A stretch of 30,175 nt of DNA from JBECKQ01 sp040235375 (GCA_040235375.1 JBECKQ010000053.1:1-30175); one strand, 5' to 3'; numbered from the stretch's first letter, positions 1-7,678 are shown. The notes: generated from the letters alone by a model not told the origin. Translations and numbers: made by a program.

Positions 1-54
1 GACTCAATGTCGAAAGGCCGAGCCGGCAGGCGCGGTACTCAGGGCGAGCCGCCG

Positions 55-71
55 GACGACTCGAAGTCGTC
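55..71. other. Inverted repeat in the left-edge non-coding stretch
   Basis: GACGACT (55-61) and AGTCGTC (65-71) are perfect complements around a 3-base loop. It lies about 130 bases past the stop of the minus-strand mscS-like gene and has no T-run, so a terminator role is only possible. I see no gene in the rest of 1-202. Confidence 0.35.
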
Positions 72-202
72 TCGCTGGCTGGCGTGAGGGCGCCACCGTG
101 AAATGATGCCTGGAGTGAAGAGTCGCCGGCACTCCGGTTTGCCATTGGCGGCAATGTCAGGATTGAGCGTGTGCGTATTCCGGCATTTCGCGCGCGGGCA
201 CG

Positions 203-1207
203 TCACTGGAGAGATGTGTCTTTACCGGACTCCTTGCCCTTGGCATCGGACTGTGTGACCTGCAGCGGTTCCTTGAAGGTGAGCGTGCGGTAGGGGAAGG
301 GGATTTCCAGGCCGTGGTCGTCGAGGGCGAGCTTGATCGCCGTCACGACCTCGCCACGGGACCGGCGCTCGCCGAGCGGAGTCGGGTCGGCCCACCAGGC
401 AACCTCAATGTCGATGCTGCTGCTGCCGAAGCCCTTGGGGAATATCTGGATGGGCTTGTCGCCGGACACGGTGTCGCAGTCGCGAACGGCGGACTCGATC
501 ACGCGGACCGCCTCGGGTACGTTCACGTCGTAGGCGACGCCGGCCATGATACTGATCCGCCGGCGCGACTTGTCGGTCAGGACATGGACGGGGTTTTTGA
601 GAAGAAACGAGTTGGGGACGACGGTGAGTTCGTCCGTCGGCCGGCGGATGGTGGTCATGCGGATGGTAATCTGCTCCACGCGGCCGATGATGTTCTCGCA
701 CTCGATGTAGTCGTCGGGTTCGAAGGGGAAACGCCAGAGCAGCAGCACGCCGGCGAAGAAGTTCTCGAAGATATCCTTGAATGCAAAGCCGATGGCGATC
801 GACAGCAGGCCGAGGCCGCCGAGTGCTCTGGCCGGTGTGATACCCGGGAACACGACCATGGCGGCCAACAGCAGTCCAAGGATCCAGACGATCACGAAGG
901 CAACCTGCTGGAGCAGTTGGATCAGCGACGACCGCAGGTTCCAGCGTTGCAGGAACCGGAGCACAAGCCGCCGGGTGATGTAAGCGGCGATCGCCGTCAG
1001 GATGATGATGATCAGCCCGCCGATCAGCATAGGGACGTGGTGGAGAAACTCGTCCCAGATACTGACGACGGTGGACCAGATCGCGGAGACGGAGTCGCTG
1101 GCGGAGTTCGAGGATTGTGCCGATCCGCCGGCGGAGGACAGGGAGTTGGTGCCGGCCGGCTGGGCGGCCCCGGTGGGGAACAGCTGGGCGATGGACAGGG
1201 GACGCAT
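203..1207 (-). CDS. MscS-family mechanosensitive ion channel
   Basis: This 334-aa protein is a small-conductance mechanosensitive channel of the inner membrane, which in this family opens under membrane tension to release solutes after osmotic downshock. After a Ser/Ala-rich N-terminus (about 1-50) come hydrophobic segments at about 58-78 and 101-120. The family's pore helix is at about 127-145 (small-residue-rich, with GLGLLSIAIGFAFKD), followed by ENFFAG and a beta domain carrying the typical VEQITIRMTTIRR and VVPNSFLL stretches. Length is close to E. coli MscS (286 aa) plus a short N-terminal extension. The ATG at 1205-1207 is the first in frame, with no strong ribosome-binding site in front. 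It points away from the secretion cluster and looks functionally unrelated. The family assignment is firm; the exact paralogue is not known. Confidence 0.9.
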   Translation of the reverse strand: MRPLSIAQLFPTGAAQPAGTNSLSSAGGSAQSSNSASDSVSAIWSTVVSIWDEFLHHVPMLIGGLIIIILTAIAAYITRRLVLRFLQRWNLRSSLIQLLQQVAFVIVWILGLLLAAMVVFPGITPARALGGLGLLSIAIGFAFKDIFENFFAGVLLLWRFPFEPDDYIECENIIGRVEQITIRMTTIRRPTDELTVVPNSFLLKNPVHVLTDKSRRRISIMAGVAYDVNVPEAVRVIESAVRDCDTVSGDKPIQIFPKGFGSSSIDIEVAWWADPTPLGERRSRGEVVTAIKLALDDHGLEIPFPYRTLTFKEPLQVTQSDAKGKESGKDTSLQ

Positions 1208-1403
1208 GGCAATCCGGAAGAGTGTGGAATCCTGTCAGGAATAATGGGTGGTCGGCTGCTGGCCGACCGGGCGGCCCGGCTTTCCCCCGCTATTGTTGGC
1301 CAGTGGGGCAGGGAAGGCGAGCCTCCGCGGTTGCACGGCAAGCGGCCGGTCCGTGGCCTGCGCGGGGATTACCGCCTCGACTTCGATGCTGCCCGTGGCG
1401 GGG

Positions 1404-1439
1404 GTACGAGTACGATTAGGATTAGGATTATGATTGGGG
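1404..1439. repeat. Degenerate hexamer array
   Basis: Six consecutive 6-base units can be read: GTACGA, GTACGA, TTAGGA, TTAGGA, TTATGA, TTGGGG. It lies in the non-coding spacer between the divergent mscS-like gene and gspE. It is probably a simple-sequence repeat; no function is visible. Confidence 0.6.
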
Positions 1440-1570
1440 CGGCGGCGGGCGGGATTCGGGCTGAAACCTTGAGCGGGGGAGGCGGTATATAGTGCTGGCG
1501 GATGGGTTGCGCCCGCGTCCCGGGGGTTGTCGGCTGTGCGGGCCCTCGCCTGGAATGAAACCCTCCCCTG

Positions 1571-1591
1571 CCCCTCCCTGCGAGGGAGGGG
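1571..1591. repeat. Perfect 9-bp-arm palindrome (CCCCTCCCT / AGGGAGGGG)
   Basis: Arms 1571-1579 and 1583-1591 are perfectly complementary around GCG. No T-run follows. The position, in a spacer crowded with other repeats, fits a dispersed palindromic element better than an intrinsic terminator, although it would form a very stable hairpin in a transcript. Confidence 0.55.
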
Positions 1592-1610
1592 GGTAAGACG
1601 TGGGCGCCCG

Positions 1611-1728
1611 GGCGATTCGCGGGGTCACGGGCGGGATGCCCGTGCCACAGCGCGATACAAGGGAACACGGGCAGGATGCCCGTGCCACGGGCGATTTGCG
1701 GGGACACGGGCAAGATGCCCGGGCCAGA
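1611..1728. repeat. Three tandem 39-40 bp units, each with a palindrome
   Basis: Three units of about 40 bp follow each other. Each contains a hairpin of the form CACGGGC(A)-N3-5-(T)GCCCGTG: 1626-1644, 1666-1684 (perfect 8-bp arms) and 1705-1723 (one arm mismatch). Unit starts are 39-40 bp apart. The array is open in the gspE frame, where translation would give repeated HGQDARAT-type peptides. That is why a longest-ORF start for gspE at 1600 is misleading. I interpret it as a dispersed REP-like intergenic repeat. Confidence 0.75.
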
Positions 1729-1815
1729 TGGGGGCGGGCGTCCGATATTCAATTAAGGCGGCATTCAGCGGAGGCGGCTTGCGGGCTGCGGACGGGGTGC
1801 ACGGAGCGGAAGACG

Positions 1816-3486
1816 GTGAGCGTGGTATCGATACTGCTTGAACGAAAACGGATTACGCCGGAGCAACTGGAGCAGGCCAAGGCGGCCCGGAAGAACCCGG
1901 CGGACAGCGTCGAGAAAATGCTCGTGACGCTCGGCATGATCACCGAGCGCGAGCTGATCGAGATTCGCGGCGAGCAACTGGCCATCCCCTTCGTCGATCT
2001 GACCGAACTGACGGTCGACAAGGAGCTGCTCAAGACGGTGCCGTCGCGGACGGTGCACCGGTACGGCCTGTTTCCCATCGACCGCAAGAACGGCGCCATC
2101 CGCGTCGCCACGGCCAACCCGTTCGATCTCTATGCCTTCGACGAGCTGCGCATGCTGACCGGCTGCAAGATCGAGCCGGTGCTCGCCACGGAAGAGGACA
2201 TCCAGCGCGTCATCAAGCAGCACTACGGCGTCGGCGGCCAGACCGTCGAGCAGATGATCAGCGTCGACGACGTGGAAGTCGTCAGCGATGTCGATGATGT
2301 GAGCATCGACGCGCTGGAGGCGGCGCAGGAAGCCACGGTCGTCAAGCTGGTGAACGAAATCCTCGTCGAGGCGATCCGCGACCGGGCAAGCGACGTGCAC
2401 ATCGAACCGTTCGAGGACGACCTGAAGATTCGCTACCGTATCGACGGCGTGCTGCACACCACGCACGTGCCGCCGCAAATCCGGCGATTCCAGAACGCGA
2501 TCGTCAGCCGCATCAAGATTCTGGCGAACCTGAACATCGCGGAGAAGCGCCTGCCGCAGGACGGCGGCTTCAAGATTCGCGCGCAGAATCGCGAGATCGA
2601 TCTGCGTGTCAGCATCATTCCCACCGCGTTCGGCGAAGGCGTTGTGCTGCGTATTCTCGACAAGCAATCGCTGCTGTTGTCGCTGCAGCAACTGGGGATG
2701 GGCGAACAGGTCTTCGGATTGTTCCGCGAGCTGATCGCCATGCCGCACGGCATCATCCTCGTCACCGGACCGACCGGTTCCGGTAAAACGACCACGCTCT
2801 ACTCGGCGCTGAACACGATCAAGAGCGACGAGACGAAGATTCTGACGGTCGAGGACCCGATCGAGTATTACCTGACGGGCATCAACCAGGTGCAGATCAA
2901 GCCGAGCATCGGGCTGACGTTTGCGGCCGGCCTTCGGGCGTTCCTGCGTCACGACCCGGACGTGATCCTCGTGGGCGAGATTCGCGATCGCGAGACGGCG
3001 GACGTGGCCATCAACGCGTCGCTCACCGGTCACCTGGTGTTCAGCACGCTGCACACAAACGATGCGGCGAGCGCGGCCACGCGACTGCTGGACATGGGCG
3101 TCGAGTCGTTCCTGGTGAGCAGCTCGGTCGAGGGCATCCTGGCCCAGCGGCTCGTGCGCAGGTTGTGTCCGAAATGCAGAGAGCCGTACGATCCGGATCT
3201 TTCGAAGCTGCCGTCCGACCTGGAGATCGAGCAGGGGCAAAAGCTGTATCGCGGGGTAGGGTGTCGCGACTGCCGGAACACGGGATACAAAGGCCGGCTC
3301 GGCGTGTTCGAACTGCTGAAAATGGACGACGAGCTGCGGGAAATTATCGTGCGCCGGGGGACGGCCGGTGAAATCCTGTTCGCCGCCCGGAGGAAGGGGT
3401 TCCACACCCTTCGGGAGGACGGCTGGCAAAAGGTGCGAGCGGGAGAGACGACGATCGAGGAGGTGCTGCGTGTGGCGAAAGTGTAA
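1816..3486 (+). CDS. gspE: Type II secretion ATPase GspE
   Basis: This 556-aa protein is the cytoplasmic secretion ATPase that drives pseudopilus assembly. An N-terminal T2SSE_N-type domain (about 1-130) is followed by the catalytic part: an Asp-box region containing SDVHIEP, a Walker A GPTGSGKTT (about 318-326, Lys324), a Walker B region around DPDVILVGEIRD (about 380-391), and a His box near TGHLVFSTLHT. The zinc-binding tetracysteine is complete, CPKC at 451-454 and CRDC at 483-486. I chose GTG 1816 because GGAG (1803-1806) lies 9 bases upstream and the protein then begins like other GspE/PilB proteins. The in-frame extension to 1600 is repeat DNA. GTG 1822 is an alternative. gspF follows after a 443-bp gap. 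PilB of type IV pili is the close alternative; the pseudopilin set favours GspE. Confidence 0.93.
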   Translation: MSVVSILLERKRITPEQLEQAKAARKNPADSVEKMLVTLGMITERELIEIRGEQLAIPFVDLTELTVDKELLKTVPSRTVHRYGLFPIDRKNGAIRVATANPFDLYAFDELRMLTGCKIEPVLATEEDIQRVIKQHYGVGGQTVEQMISVDDVEVVSDVDDVSIDALEAAQEATVVKLVNEILVEAIRDRASDVHIEPFEDDLKIRYRIDGVLHTTHVPPQIRRFQNAIVSRIKILANLNIAEKRLPQDGGFKIRAQNREIDLRVSIIPTAFGEGVVLRILDKQSLLLSLQQLGMGEQVFGLFRELIAMPHGIILVTGPTGSGKTTTLYSALNTIKSDETKILTVEDPIEYYLTGINQVQIKPSIGLTFAAGLRAFLRHDPDVILVGEIRDRETADVAINASLTGHLVFSTLHTNDAASAATRLLDMGVESFLVSSSVEGILAQRLVRRLCPKCREPYDPDLSKLPSDLEIEQGQKLYRGVGCRDCRNTGYKGRLGVFELLKMDDELREIIVRRGTAGEILFAARRKGFHTLREDGWQKVRAGETTIEEVLRVAKV

Positions 3487-3689
3487 GCCACCGGCACGGT
3501 CGCATCGGCTGTTACAGTACTGGGAATAAGGAGGAGGCCGGACCCGTCAGGCCGTGCGATTACGATCAGGGTCAAAAGCATGACCAGGATCGGTTTTCGG
3601 AATGAGGGGGAGAGCGGCGCGCAGATTACATGTCTTGCATGCAATCCTGGGGACGCGGCGGTGTAGAATAGGAGGCCGCGGCCGGTGCT

Positions 3690-3711
3690 CACAGCCGTTT
3701 CCGCGGCTGTG
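3690..3711. other. Perfect 8-bp hairpin (possible attenuator)
   Basis: CACAGCCG (3690-3697) pairs with CGGCTGTG (3704-3711) around TTTCCG. No clear T-tract follows, only ATTT then CTTT, so it is a weak terminator candidate for gspE at best. It lies just upstream of the candidate gspF promoter. Confidence 0.4.
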
Positions 3712-3727
3712 GATTTGGACTTTAGAA

Positions 3728-3757
3728 TTGACGTAAGTGCTTGGGTTTCACTAGGAT
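3728..3757 (+). promoter_or_regulatory. Candidate sigma70 promoter upstream of gspF
   Basis: TTGACG (3728-3733) and TAGGAT (3752-3757) are 18 bases apart. The -35 box is near-consensus and the -10 matches at 4 of 6 positions. In this GC-rich DNA such a pair is uncommon, and it sits in the one long gap of the cluster. It would separate transcription of gspF onwards from gspE. Confidence 0.35.
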
Positions 3758-3929
3758 ACCGGCGATCTTGACGCCGCAAGGAGTGCGGTGACTGCCGGAC
3801 CAAGGATGGTGCCATGTCCGACTCCGCGCCGATCGCACGGACCACCGACCAGGCACACGCTCGGGTAACAAGCGCCGACCGACAGCGGACGTGCAGACCG
3901 CGGCTGCGGTCGGGCGTGGGGCATGGTGA

Positions 3930-5138
3930 ATGCCGACGTTCACGTACAAGGCAATAGGCGGTGACGGCCAGCCGGTAAGCGGATCGTTGCAGGCCGACAA
4001 CCAGGCGGTCGCGCTGCGGATGCTCGACGAGCAGCAGCTGTTTCCGGTGAGCGTGGAGGAGGGGGGCGGTGCGGCGGAATCGGTTCTGCTGGCCGGCCGG
4101 AAACGGAAGCTCAAACTTCGGCACCAGACCATATTCTACAGCCAGCTTTCGGATCTGTTGAAGGCGGGAGTTCCGCTGCTGCGCAGCCTCGACGTGCTGG
4201 TGCGCCAGAACGTCAGCGCGGTGCTCAGCGAGACGCTGCGCGACGTCCGCGAGGACGTGTCGCGGGGCCAGACGCTGTCGGAAGCGATGGCGAAACACCC
4301 GCACGCGTTCAGCGAACTGCACGTGGCGATGATCCGCGCGGGCGAGACGGGCGGTTTTCTCGACGAGGTGCTGGCGAGAATTGCGACGTTCGCGGAGCGG
4401 CAGGACGAGCTGCGCAACAAGCTCATCGGTTCGATGATCTATCCGTGCATCCTGGTATTCGCCGGTTCGAGCGTGATCATCTTCCTGCTCGGCTACGTCG
4501 TGCCACAGTTGCGCAAGTTCCTGCGGCCGGAAAACCTGAACATCCTGAGCTACATGGTGTTCGGTGTGACGGACTTTCTGCGCGTCTGGTACCCGGCGAT
4601 TATCGTGGGCGGTGTGACGCTGCTGGTCGCCGGTTACATGTACGTGCAGACGGAGAAGGGCAAGCTGGCGATAGCGCGGGCGCAACTGAAGGCGCCCCTG
4701 ATCGGGCGGATCTACTGCATGGTGGCGATCTGCCGGTTCTGCCGCATTCTGGGGACGATGCTTCAGAATGGCGTGCCGATCCTGCAGTCGCTGGACATAT
4801 CGAAGGAGTCGGCGGGCAACCGCGTGCTGGCACAGGAGATCGGCGCGGCGGCGGAGAACGTGCAGCGAGGCGAGAGCCTGTCGAAGCCGCTGGGGGCGAG
4901 CGGGCTGTTTCCCCCGGACGTGATCGACATGATGGCGGTGGCGGAGGAGAGCAACAACCTCGACTCGGTGCTCGTGCACATCGCGGAGACGAACGAGGCG
5001 CGGACGGCGCGGACCATCGACATCGCCGTGCGGCTGCTCGAGCCGATCCTGCTGGTGATCATGGCGGGGGTGGTGCTGGTGATCGCGCTGGCGCTGCTGC
5101 TGCCGATCCTGACGATGGCATCGAGAGGAATCTCGTAA
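3930..5138 (+). CDS. gspF: Type II secretion inner-membrane platform protein GspF
   Basis: This 402-aa polytopic protein forms the inner-membrane platform that couples GspE to pseudopilus growth. The N-terminus (MPTFTYKAIGGDGQPVSG) is the typical GspF/PilC start. Two homologous T2SSF domains follow (about 70-195 and 275-395). Each carries a G-E-S/T-L-S-(E/K) type element, as in RGQTLSEAM and RGESLSKPL. Hydrophobic segments lie at about 170-193, 223-245 and 373-398. Length matches the family (about 400 aa). It lies 51 bp upstream of gspG, so co-transcription is likely. Confidence 0.95.
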   Translation: MPTFTYKAIGGDGQPVSGSLQADNQAVALRMLDEQQLFPVSVEEGGGAAESVLLAGRKRKLKLRHQTIFYSQLSDLLKAGVPLLRSLDVLVRQNVSAVLSETLRDVREDVSRGQTLSEAMAKHPHAFSELHVAMIRAGETGGFLDEVLARIATFAERQDELRNKLIGSMIYPCILVFAGSSVIIFLLGYVVPQLRKFLRPENLNILSYMVFGVTDFLRVWYPAIIVGGVTLLVAGYMYVQTEKGKLAIARAQLKAPLIGRIYCMVAICRFCRILGTMLQNGVPILQSLDISKESAGNRVLAQEIGAAAENVQRGESLSKPLGASGLFPPDVIDMMAVAEESNNLDSVLVHIAETNEARTARTIDIAVRLLEPILLVIMAGVVLVIALALLLPILTMASRGIS

Positions 5139-5189
5139 GTGTTAGCCTTAATCCCTATTCAACATCGGCTTGACAAGGAGTGCGAATAG

Positions 5190-5648
5190 ATGACACGCAG
5201 AAAACCTGGCACAGCGCGAGAGGCCTTCACGCTGCTGGAGATCCTGATCGTCGTGGCGATTCTCGCCCTGCTGGCGGCGTTCGTCATACCGAACCTGATG
5301 GGCTCGCAGCAGCGTGCAAAGGTGGGGATTGCCCAGTCGCAGGTCGGGCGGAACGGGGCGATCGCGTCGGCCTTGAAGGAGTACCGGCTGTACGCAGGCA
5401 CATATCCGGAGACCGACGACGGACTCGAGGCGCTGTACAAGCGGCCGAGCAGCATCGACGAGGATTCGCCCAAGTGGCAGGGGCCGTACATGGAGGACAA
5501 CCCCGAGGCGCTGCTGGATCCGTGGAACAATCCGTTCGTGTACGAGTCGCCCGGCAAGTTCAACGAAGAAGCCTACGACCTGTCGAGCATGGGGCCGGAC
5601 GGCAAGGAAGGGACGGAAGACGACATCACCAACTGGGTCGAGAAGTAG
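5190..5648 (+). CDS. gspG: Major pseudopilin GspG
   Basis: This 152-aa protein is the major subunit of the T2SS pseudopilus. A basic 12-residue leader is followed by AFTLLEILIVVAILALLAAF. Prepilin peptidase should cut between Ala12 and Phe13; Glu17 is the conserved Glu+5. The usual residue at -1 is Gly; Ala is tolerated but less common. The C-terminal loop PDGKEGTEDDITNW has the Asp pattern of the GspG calcium site, which separates it from type IV pilins. An AAGGAG ribosome-binding site (5175-5180) lies 9 bases before the ATG. Confidence 0.95.
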   Translation: MTRRKPGTAREAFTLLEILIVVAILALLAAFVIPNLMGSQQRAKVGIAQSQVGRNGAIASALKEYRLYAGTYPETDDGLEALYKRPSSIDEDSPKWQGPYMEDNPEALLDPWNNPFVYESPGKFNEEAYDLSSMGPDGKEGTEDDITNWVEK

Positions 5649-5711
5649 CGGCAGGCGACTTGCTCGGCCTGGGGCGGCGGAGCCCGCAGTCGGTGAGATT
5701 GCGATTTGTCG

Positions 5712-6500
5712 ATGAGCCGAGTCCGACGACAACCGGCGTTTACGTTGCTCGAGGTGCTGCTCGTCATCGGCATCCTCGCGGTGCTCGCGGGCTTGGTGAT
5801 GCCGCGGCTGTTCGAGGGCTACGAGCGGCGCCGCCTGGAGAGCTCGGCGCAGTCGATGCGGGCGCTTCTGCAGATGACGCGGGCGAACGCGATGATCGAC
5901 GGAATGCGCTATCGCATCCGTTTCCCGCGAGAGGATGAGATCGACGGAACGGGCGGATCGGAGCAGCCGCTCGTCGAGATCGAGCGTGATCCGCTCGATC
6001 ATCCGGAGGAGTTCGACCGGGTGCGGGCGTCGTGGGCCGAGGAGGCGACGCTGGCGGCGGACATTCGCTGCGTGAAGGTCCGGCTCGGCAAGCCGACGGT
6101 CGAGGTGCTGCTGGGAGAGGTCGACGAGGAGCAGCAGCAGCTCGACCAGATGCAGGAGCAGGCGAAGCAGAAGCAGTCCAAGGAGGAGAAGTTCGACAAG
6201 GACTTTCCTCCGCTGTTGTTCGAGGCGGACGGAACGAGCGACTGGGCGACGTTCGTGCTGACGGACGCGCCGGCAGACGTGAAGTACGAGGACCTCGATC
6301 CGAAGGAGCATAACTCGATCGACGTGATCCTCGACGGGACGAGCGGCTTGGCGTGGCTCCAGCGTTCGCTGTACGTCGACGAGCTCGAAATGATGAAGGA
6401 GCACGGCTGGCCGCCGGTGCTGCGGCGGGACTTCCTGACGCCGGTCGCCCTCACGGAGGACGACGTGCTGGAGATTCGCGAAAGGGCCATTCGGCAATGA
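5712..6500 (+). CDS. gspH: Minor pseudopilin GspH-like, with charged insert
   Basis: This is a minor pseudopilin of 262 aa from ATG 5712; TTG 5706 is an alternative start. The leader MSRVRRQPA ends before FTLLEVLLVIGILAVLAG, with Ala at -1 and Glu+5 present. The length exceeds typical GspH (about 170 aa). A Glu/Gln/Lys-rich stretch near residues 135-160 (EEQQQLDQMQEQAKQKQ) looks like a helical or coiled-coil insertion. Its place right after gspG supports GspH. The sequence beyond the N-terminal helix is too divergent for certainty. Confidence 0.8.
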   Translation: MSRVRRQPAFTLLEVLLVIGILAVLAGLVMPRLFEGYERRRLESSAQSMRALLQMTRANAMIDGMRYRIRFPREDEIDGTGGSEQPLVEIERDPLDHPEEFDRVRASWAEEATLAADIRCVKVRLGKPTVEVLLGEVDEEQQQLDQMQEQAKQKQSKEEKFDKDFPPLLFEADGTSDWATFVLTDAPADVKYEDLDPKEHNSIDVILDGTSGLAWLQRSLYVDELEMMKEHGWPPVLRRDFLTPVALTEDDVLEIRERAIRQ

Positions 6501-6531
6501 GGCACGCGACCGAAAGGGATGTGTGGCAGAA

Positions 6532-6640
6532 AGGGGTCAGGCACGTTTTTGTGACATGCCGCCGCTGGTCCTTGTCGCACGACGAATGAGGAAAAGACGC
6601 TGATGGCCGTGGCATTATGGCAAAAACGAGCCAGACCCCT
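6532..6640. mobile_element. 109-bp MITE-like element, copy 1 (no transposase)
   Basis: The ends are inverted repeats. From 6532, AGGGGTCAGGCACGTTTTTG matches the reverse complement of 6621-6640 at 18 of 20 positions. A second copy of identical length lies at 22043-22151, with about 88% identity by my base-by-base comparison. There is no transposase inside, as expected for a non-autonomous element, and I see no clear target duplication. The right half contains a Shine-Dalgarno-like TGAGGAAAAG, the ATG of gspI and codons 1-12 of that gene. Confidence 0.7.
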
Positions 6641-7526
6641 GGAAGGGTTCATGCTGCTCGAAGTGGTGATCGCCATCGGTCTGCTCGTGCTCGGGCTGGC
6701 GGTGATCGGCGCGCAGATTCAGCAGTCGTCGTTTCGGGCGCACCGCACAGACGAGATCGCCCGCGTGGTGTCTCTGGCAGAGTCGAAGATCGCGGAGATC
6801 GACACGGGGCTGGTCGAGCCGGAGCAGGAGATCGAGGACGAGTTCGGCCGGCTGTTTCCGGAATACGCATGGCGCATCACGCTGGAGCAGGCGGGCGTTC
6901 CCGACCTGTGGCTCGTGAAGCTGGAAATCCTGCGCGACCCGACGCGCGACATCGAGCAGGATTTCGACTTCGACGTAGCGCAGGTCGAGGGCGTGTACTA
7001 CATGCTGCGGTTGACGCCGCGGCGGCTCGATCTAACCACCGACTTCGGAATGGAGGACGAACAGGCGGAGAAACTGAACGAGAACCTCTCGTCGCTGGGT
7101 GGCGACGCGATCGACGTGCACGACTTCGATCCCAGCCTCTTCAAGAACCTGGACATGGACCAGATCGCCCAGATGCTGCCCATCCTGATGCAGGCGTTCG
7201 GGATGAAGGGGTCGGAGCTGCTGAACCTGCTGCCGCCGGAGATGCAGCAGCAGTTCCAGTCGGTTCTGCAGGATACGAATCCGGATGAGCTTCAGCAGGA
7301 GGCCGAGGACGCGCTGAACGAGCTGAACCCGGGTTCGGATTCGGACGCGGACCAGCAGGGTACCGGCGACACGACGGGCGGAGCGAATGACCAGACGGGC
7401 GCCGGTACCGGCGGCCCGGATCAGAACAAGGCGAACGATTCGTCGAACAGCCGGGGAACGCGTGGCGGACAGGGGGCGCGCGGCGGACGACGAGGGAGCC
7501 GGTCACAGCGGGGGGGCGGAAGGTGA
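6603..7526 (+). CDS. gspI: Minor pseudopilin GspI-like, repeat-encoded leader and long tail
   Basis: This is a minor pseudopilin of 307 aa, more than twice the usual GspI length (about 120). The leader MAVALWQKRARPLEG is cut before Phe16 (FMLLEVVIAIGLLVLGLAV), with Gly at -1 and Glu20 as Glu+5. SLAESKIAEID fits GspI-type sequences. All basic leader residues (Lys8, Arg9, Arg11) are encoded inside the right end of the 109-bp element at 6532-6640. No alternative start outside it would keep a leader. After about residue 150 come a Met/Leu-rich segment (MDQIAQMLPILMQAFGM), an acidic stretch and a Gly/Asn/Arg-rich tail ending in repeated RGG motifs, all absent from standard GspI. The stop overlaps a heptamer repeat. 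Confidence 0.82.
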   Translation: MAVALWQKRARPLEGFMLLEVVIAIGLLVLGLAVIGAQIQQSSFRAHRTDEIARVVSLAESKIAEIDTGLVEPEQEIEDEFGRLFPEYAWRITLEQAGVPDLWLVKLEILRDPTRDIEQDFDFDVAQVEGVYYMLRLTPRRLDLTTDFGMEDEQAEKLNENLSSLGGDAIDVHDFDPSLFKNLDMDQIAQMLPILMQAFGMKGSELLNLLPPEMQQQFQSVLQDTNPDELQQEAEDALNELNPGSDSDADQQGTGDTTGGANDQTGAGTGGPDQNKANDSSNSRGTRGGQGARGGRRGSRSQRGGGR

Positions 7527-7568
7527 GCGTCAGAGGTCAGAGGTTGGAGGTCAGCGGTCGGCAGGTGG
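7521..7568. repeat. Degenerate AGGTCAG heptamer array
   Basis: Consecutive units AGGTGAG, (CGTCAG), AGGTCAG, AGGTTGG, AGGTCAG, CGGTCGG and CAGGTGG run across the gspI stop codon into the gspI-gspJ spacer. It is a simple tandem repeat. It stays open in the gspJ frame and so lengthens the apparent gspJ ORF to a GTG at 7523. Confidence 0.55.
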
Positions 7569-7600
7569 CGGCGCCGCGCTTGGGAGTGTCGCTCGGCAGG

Positions 7601-7672
7601 CACTGCTCAAGAGCAGTGGCACACGCGAGCGGTGTCACAGGACGGCACACTGCGCAAGAGCAGTGGCACACG
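7601..7672. repeat. Two copies of a CACTGCTCAAGAGCAGTG palindrome
   Basis: A perfect palindrome with 8-bp arms at 7601-7618 is followed by GGCACACG. A second copy at 7648-7665, with one arm mismatch, is also followed by GGCACACG; the copies are 47 bp apart. They fill the spacer just before the likely gspJ start. I read them as REP-like dispersed elements; a protein-binding or mRNA-hairpin role is possible. Confidence 0.65.
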
Positions 7673-7678
7673 GAAACG

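Larger units (their letters stand above)
3487..3929. other. 443-bp non-coding gap between gspE and gspF
   Basis: This is the longest gap inside the cluster. I find no convincing coding frame on either strand. It holds a perfect hairpin (3690-3711) and a sigma70-like promoter candidate (3728-3757). About 170 transcribed bases would then precede gspF, including a small CGC-AAGGAGT-GCG stem-loop near 3770. I cannot match it to a known riboswitch class. Confidence 0.5.

Noticed and set aside
1404..1439. Telomere-like TTAGGA repeats
   Set aside because: Only two perfect TTAGGA units occur in a short degenerate hexamer array inside a chromosomal spacer.
314..1492. 392-codon plus-strand frame over the mscS-like gene
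   Set aside because: The opposite strand encodes a clear MscS protein; this frame is low-complexity Gly/Asp/Arg-rich and is a shadow.
1611..1728. CRISPR-like array
   Set aside because: The units are contiguous with no unique spacers, there are only three, and no cas genes are present.
1600..1815. N-terminal extension of GspE with HGQDARAT-type peptide repeats
   Set aside because: It is translated palindromic repeat DNA; a GTG with a spaced ribosome-binding site at 1816 gives the normal GspE N-terminus.
3760..3929. Known riboswitch (for example a cyclic-di-GMP type) before gspF
   Set aside because: Some short stems are present, but I cannot match the conserved core of any known class by eye.
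6651..7526. Start of gspI at the internal ATG 6651, outside the element
   Set aside because: This would remove the whole basic leader and the cleavage site needed for a pseudopilin.
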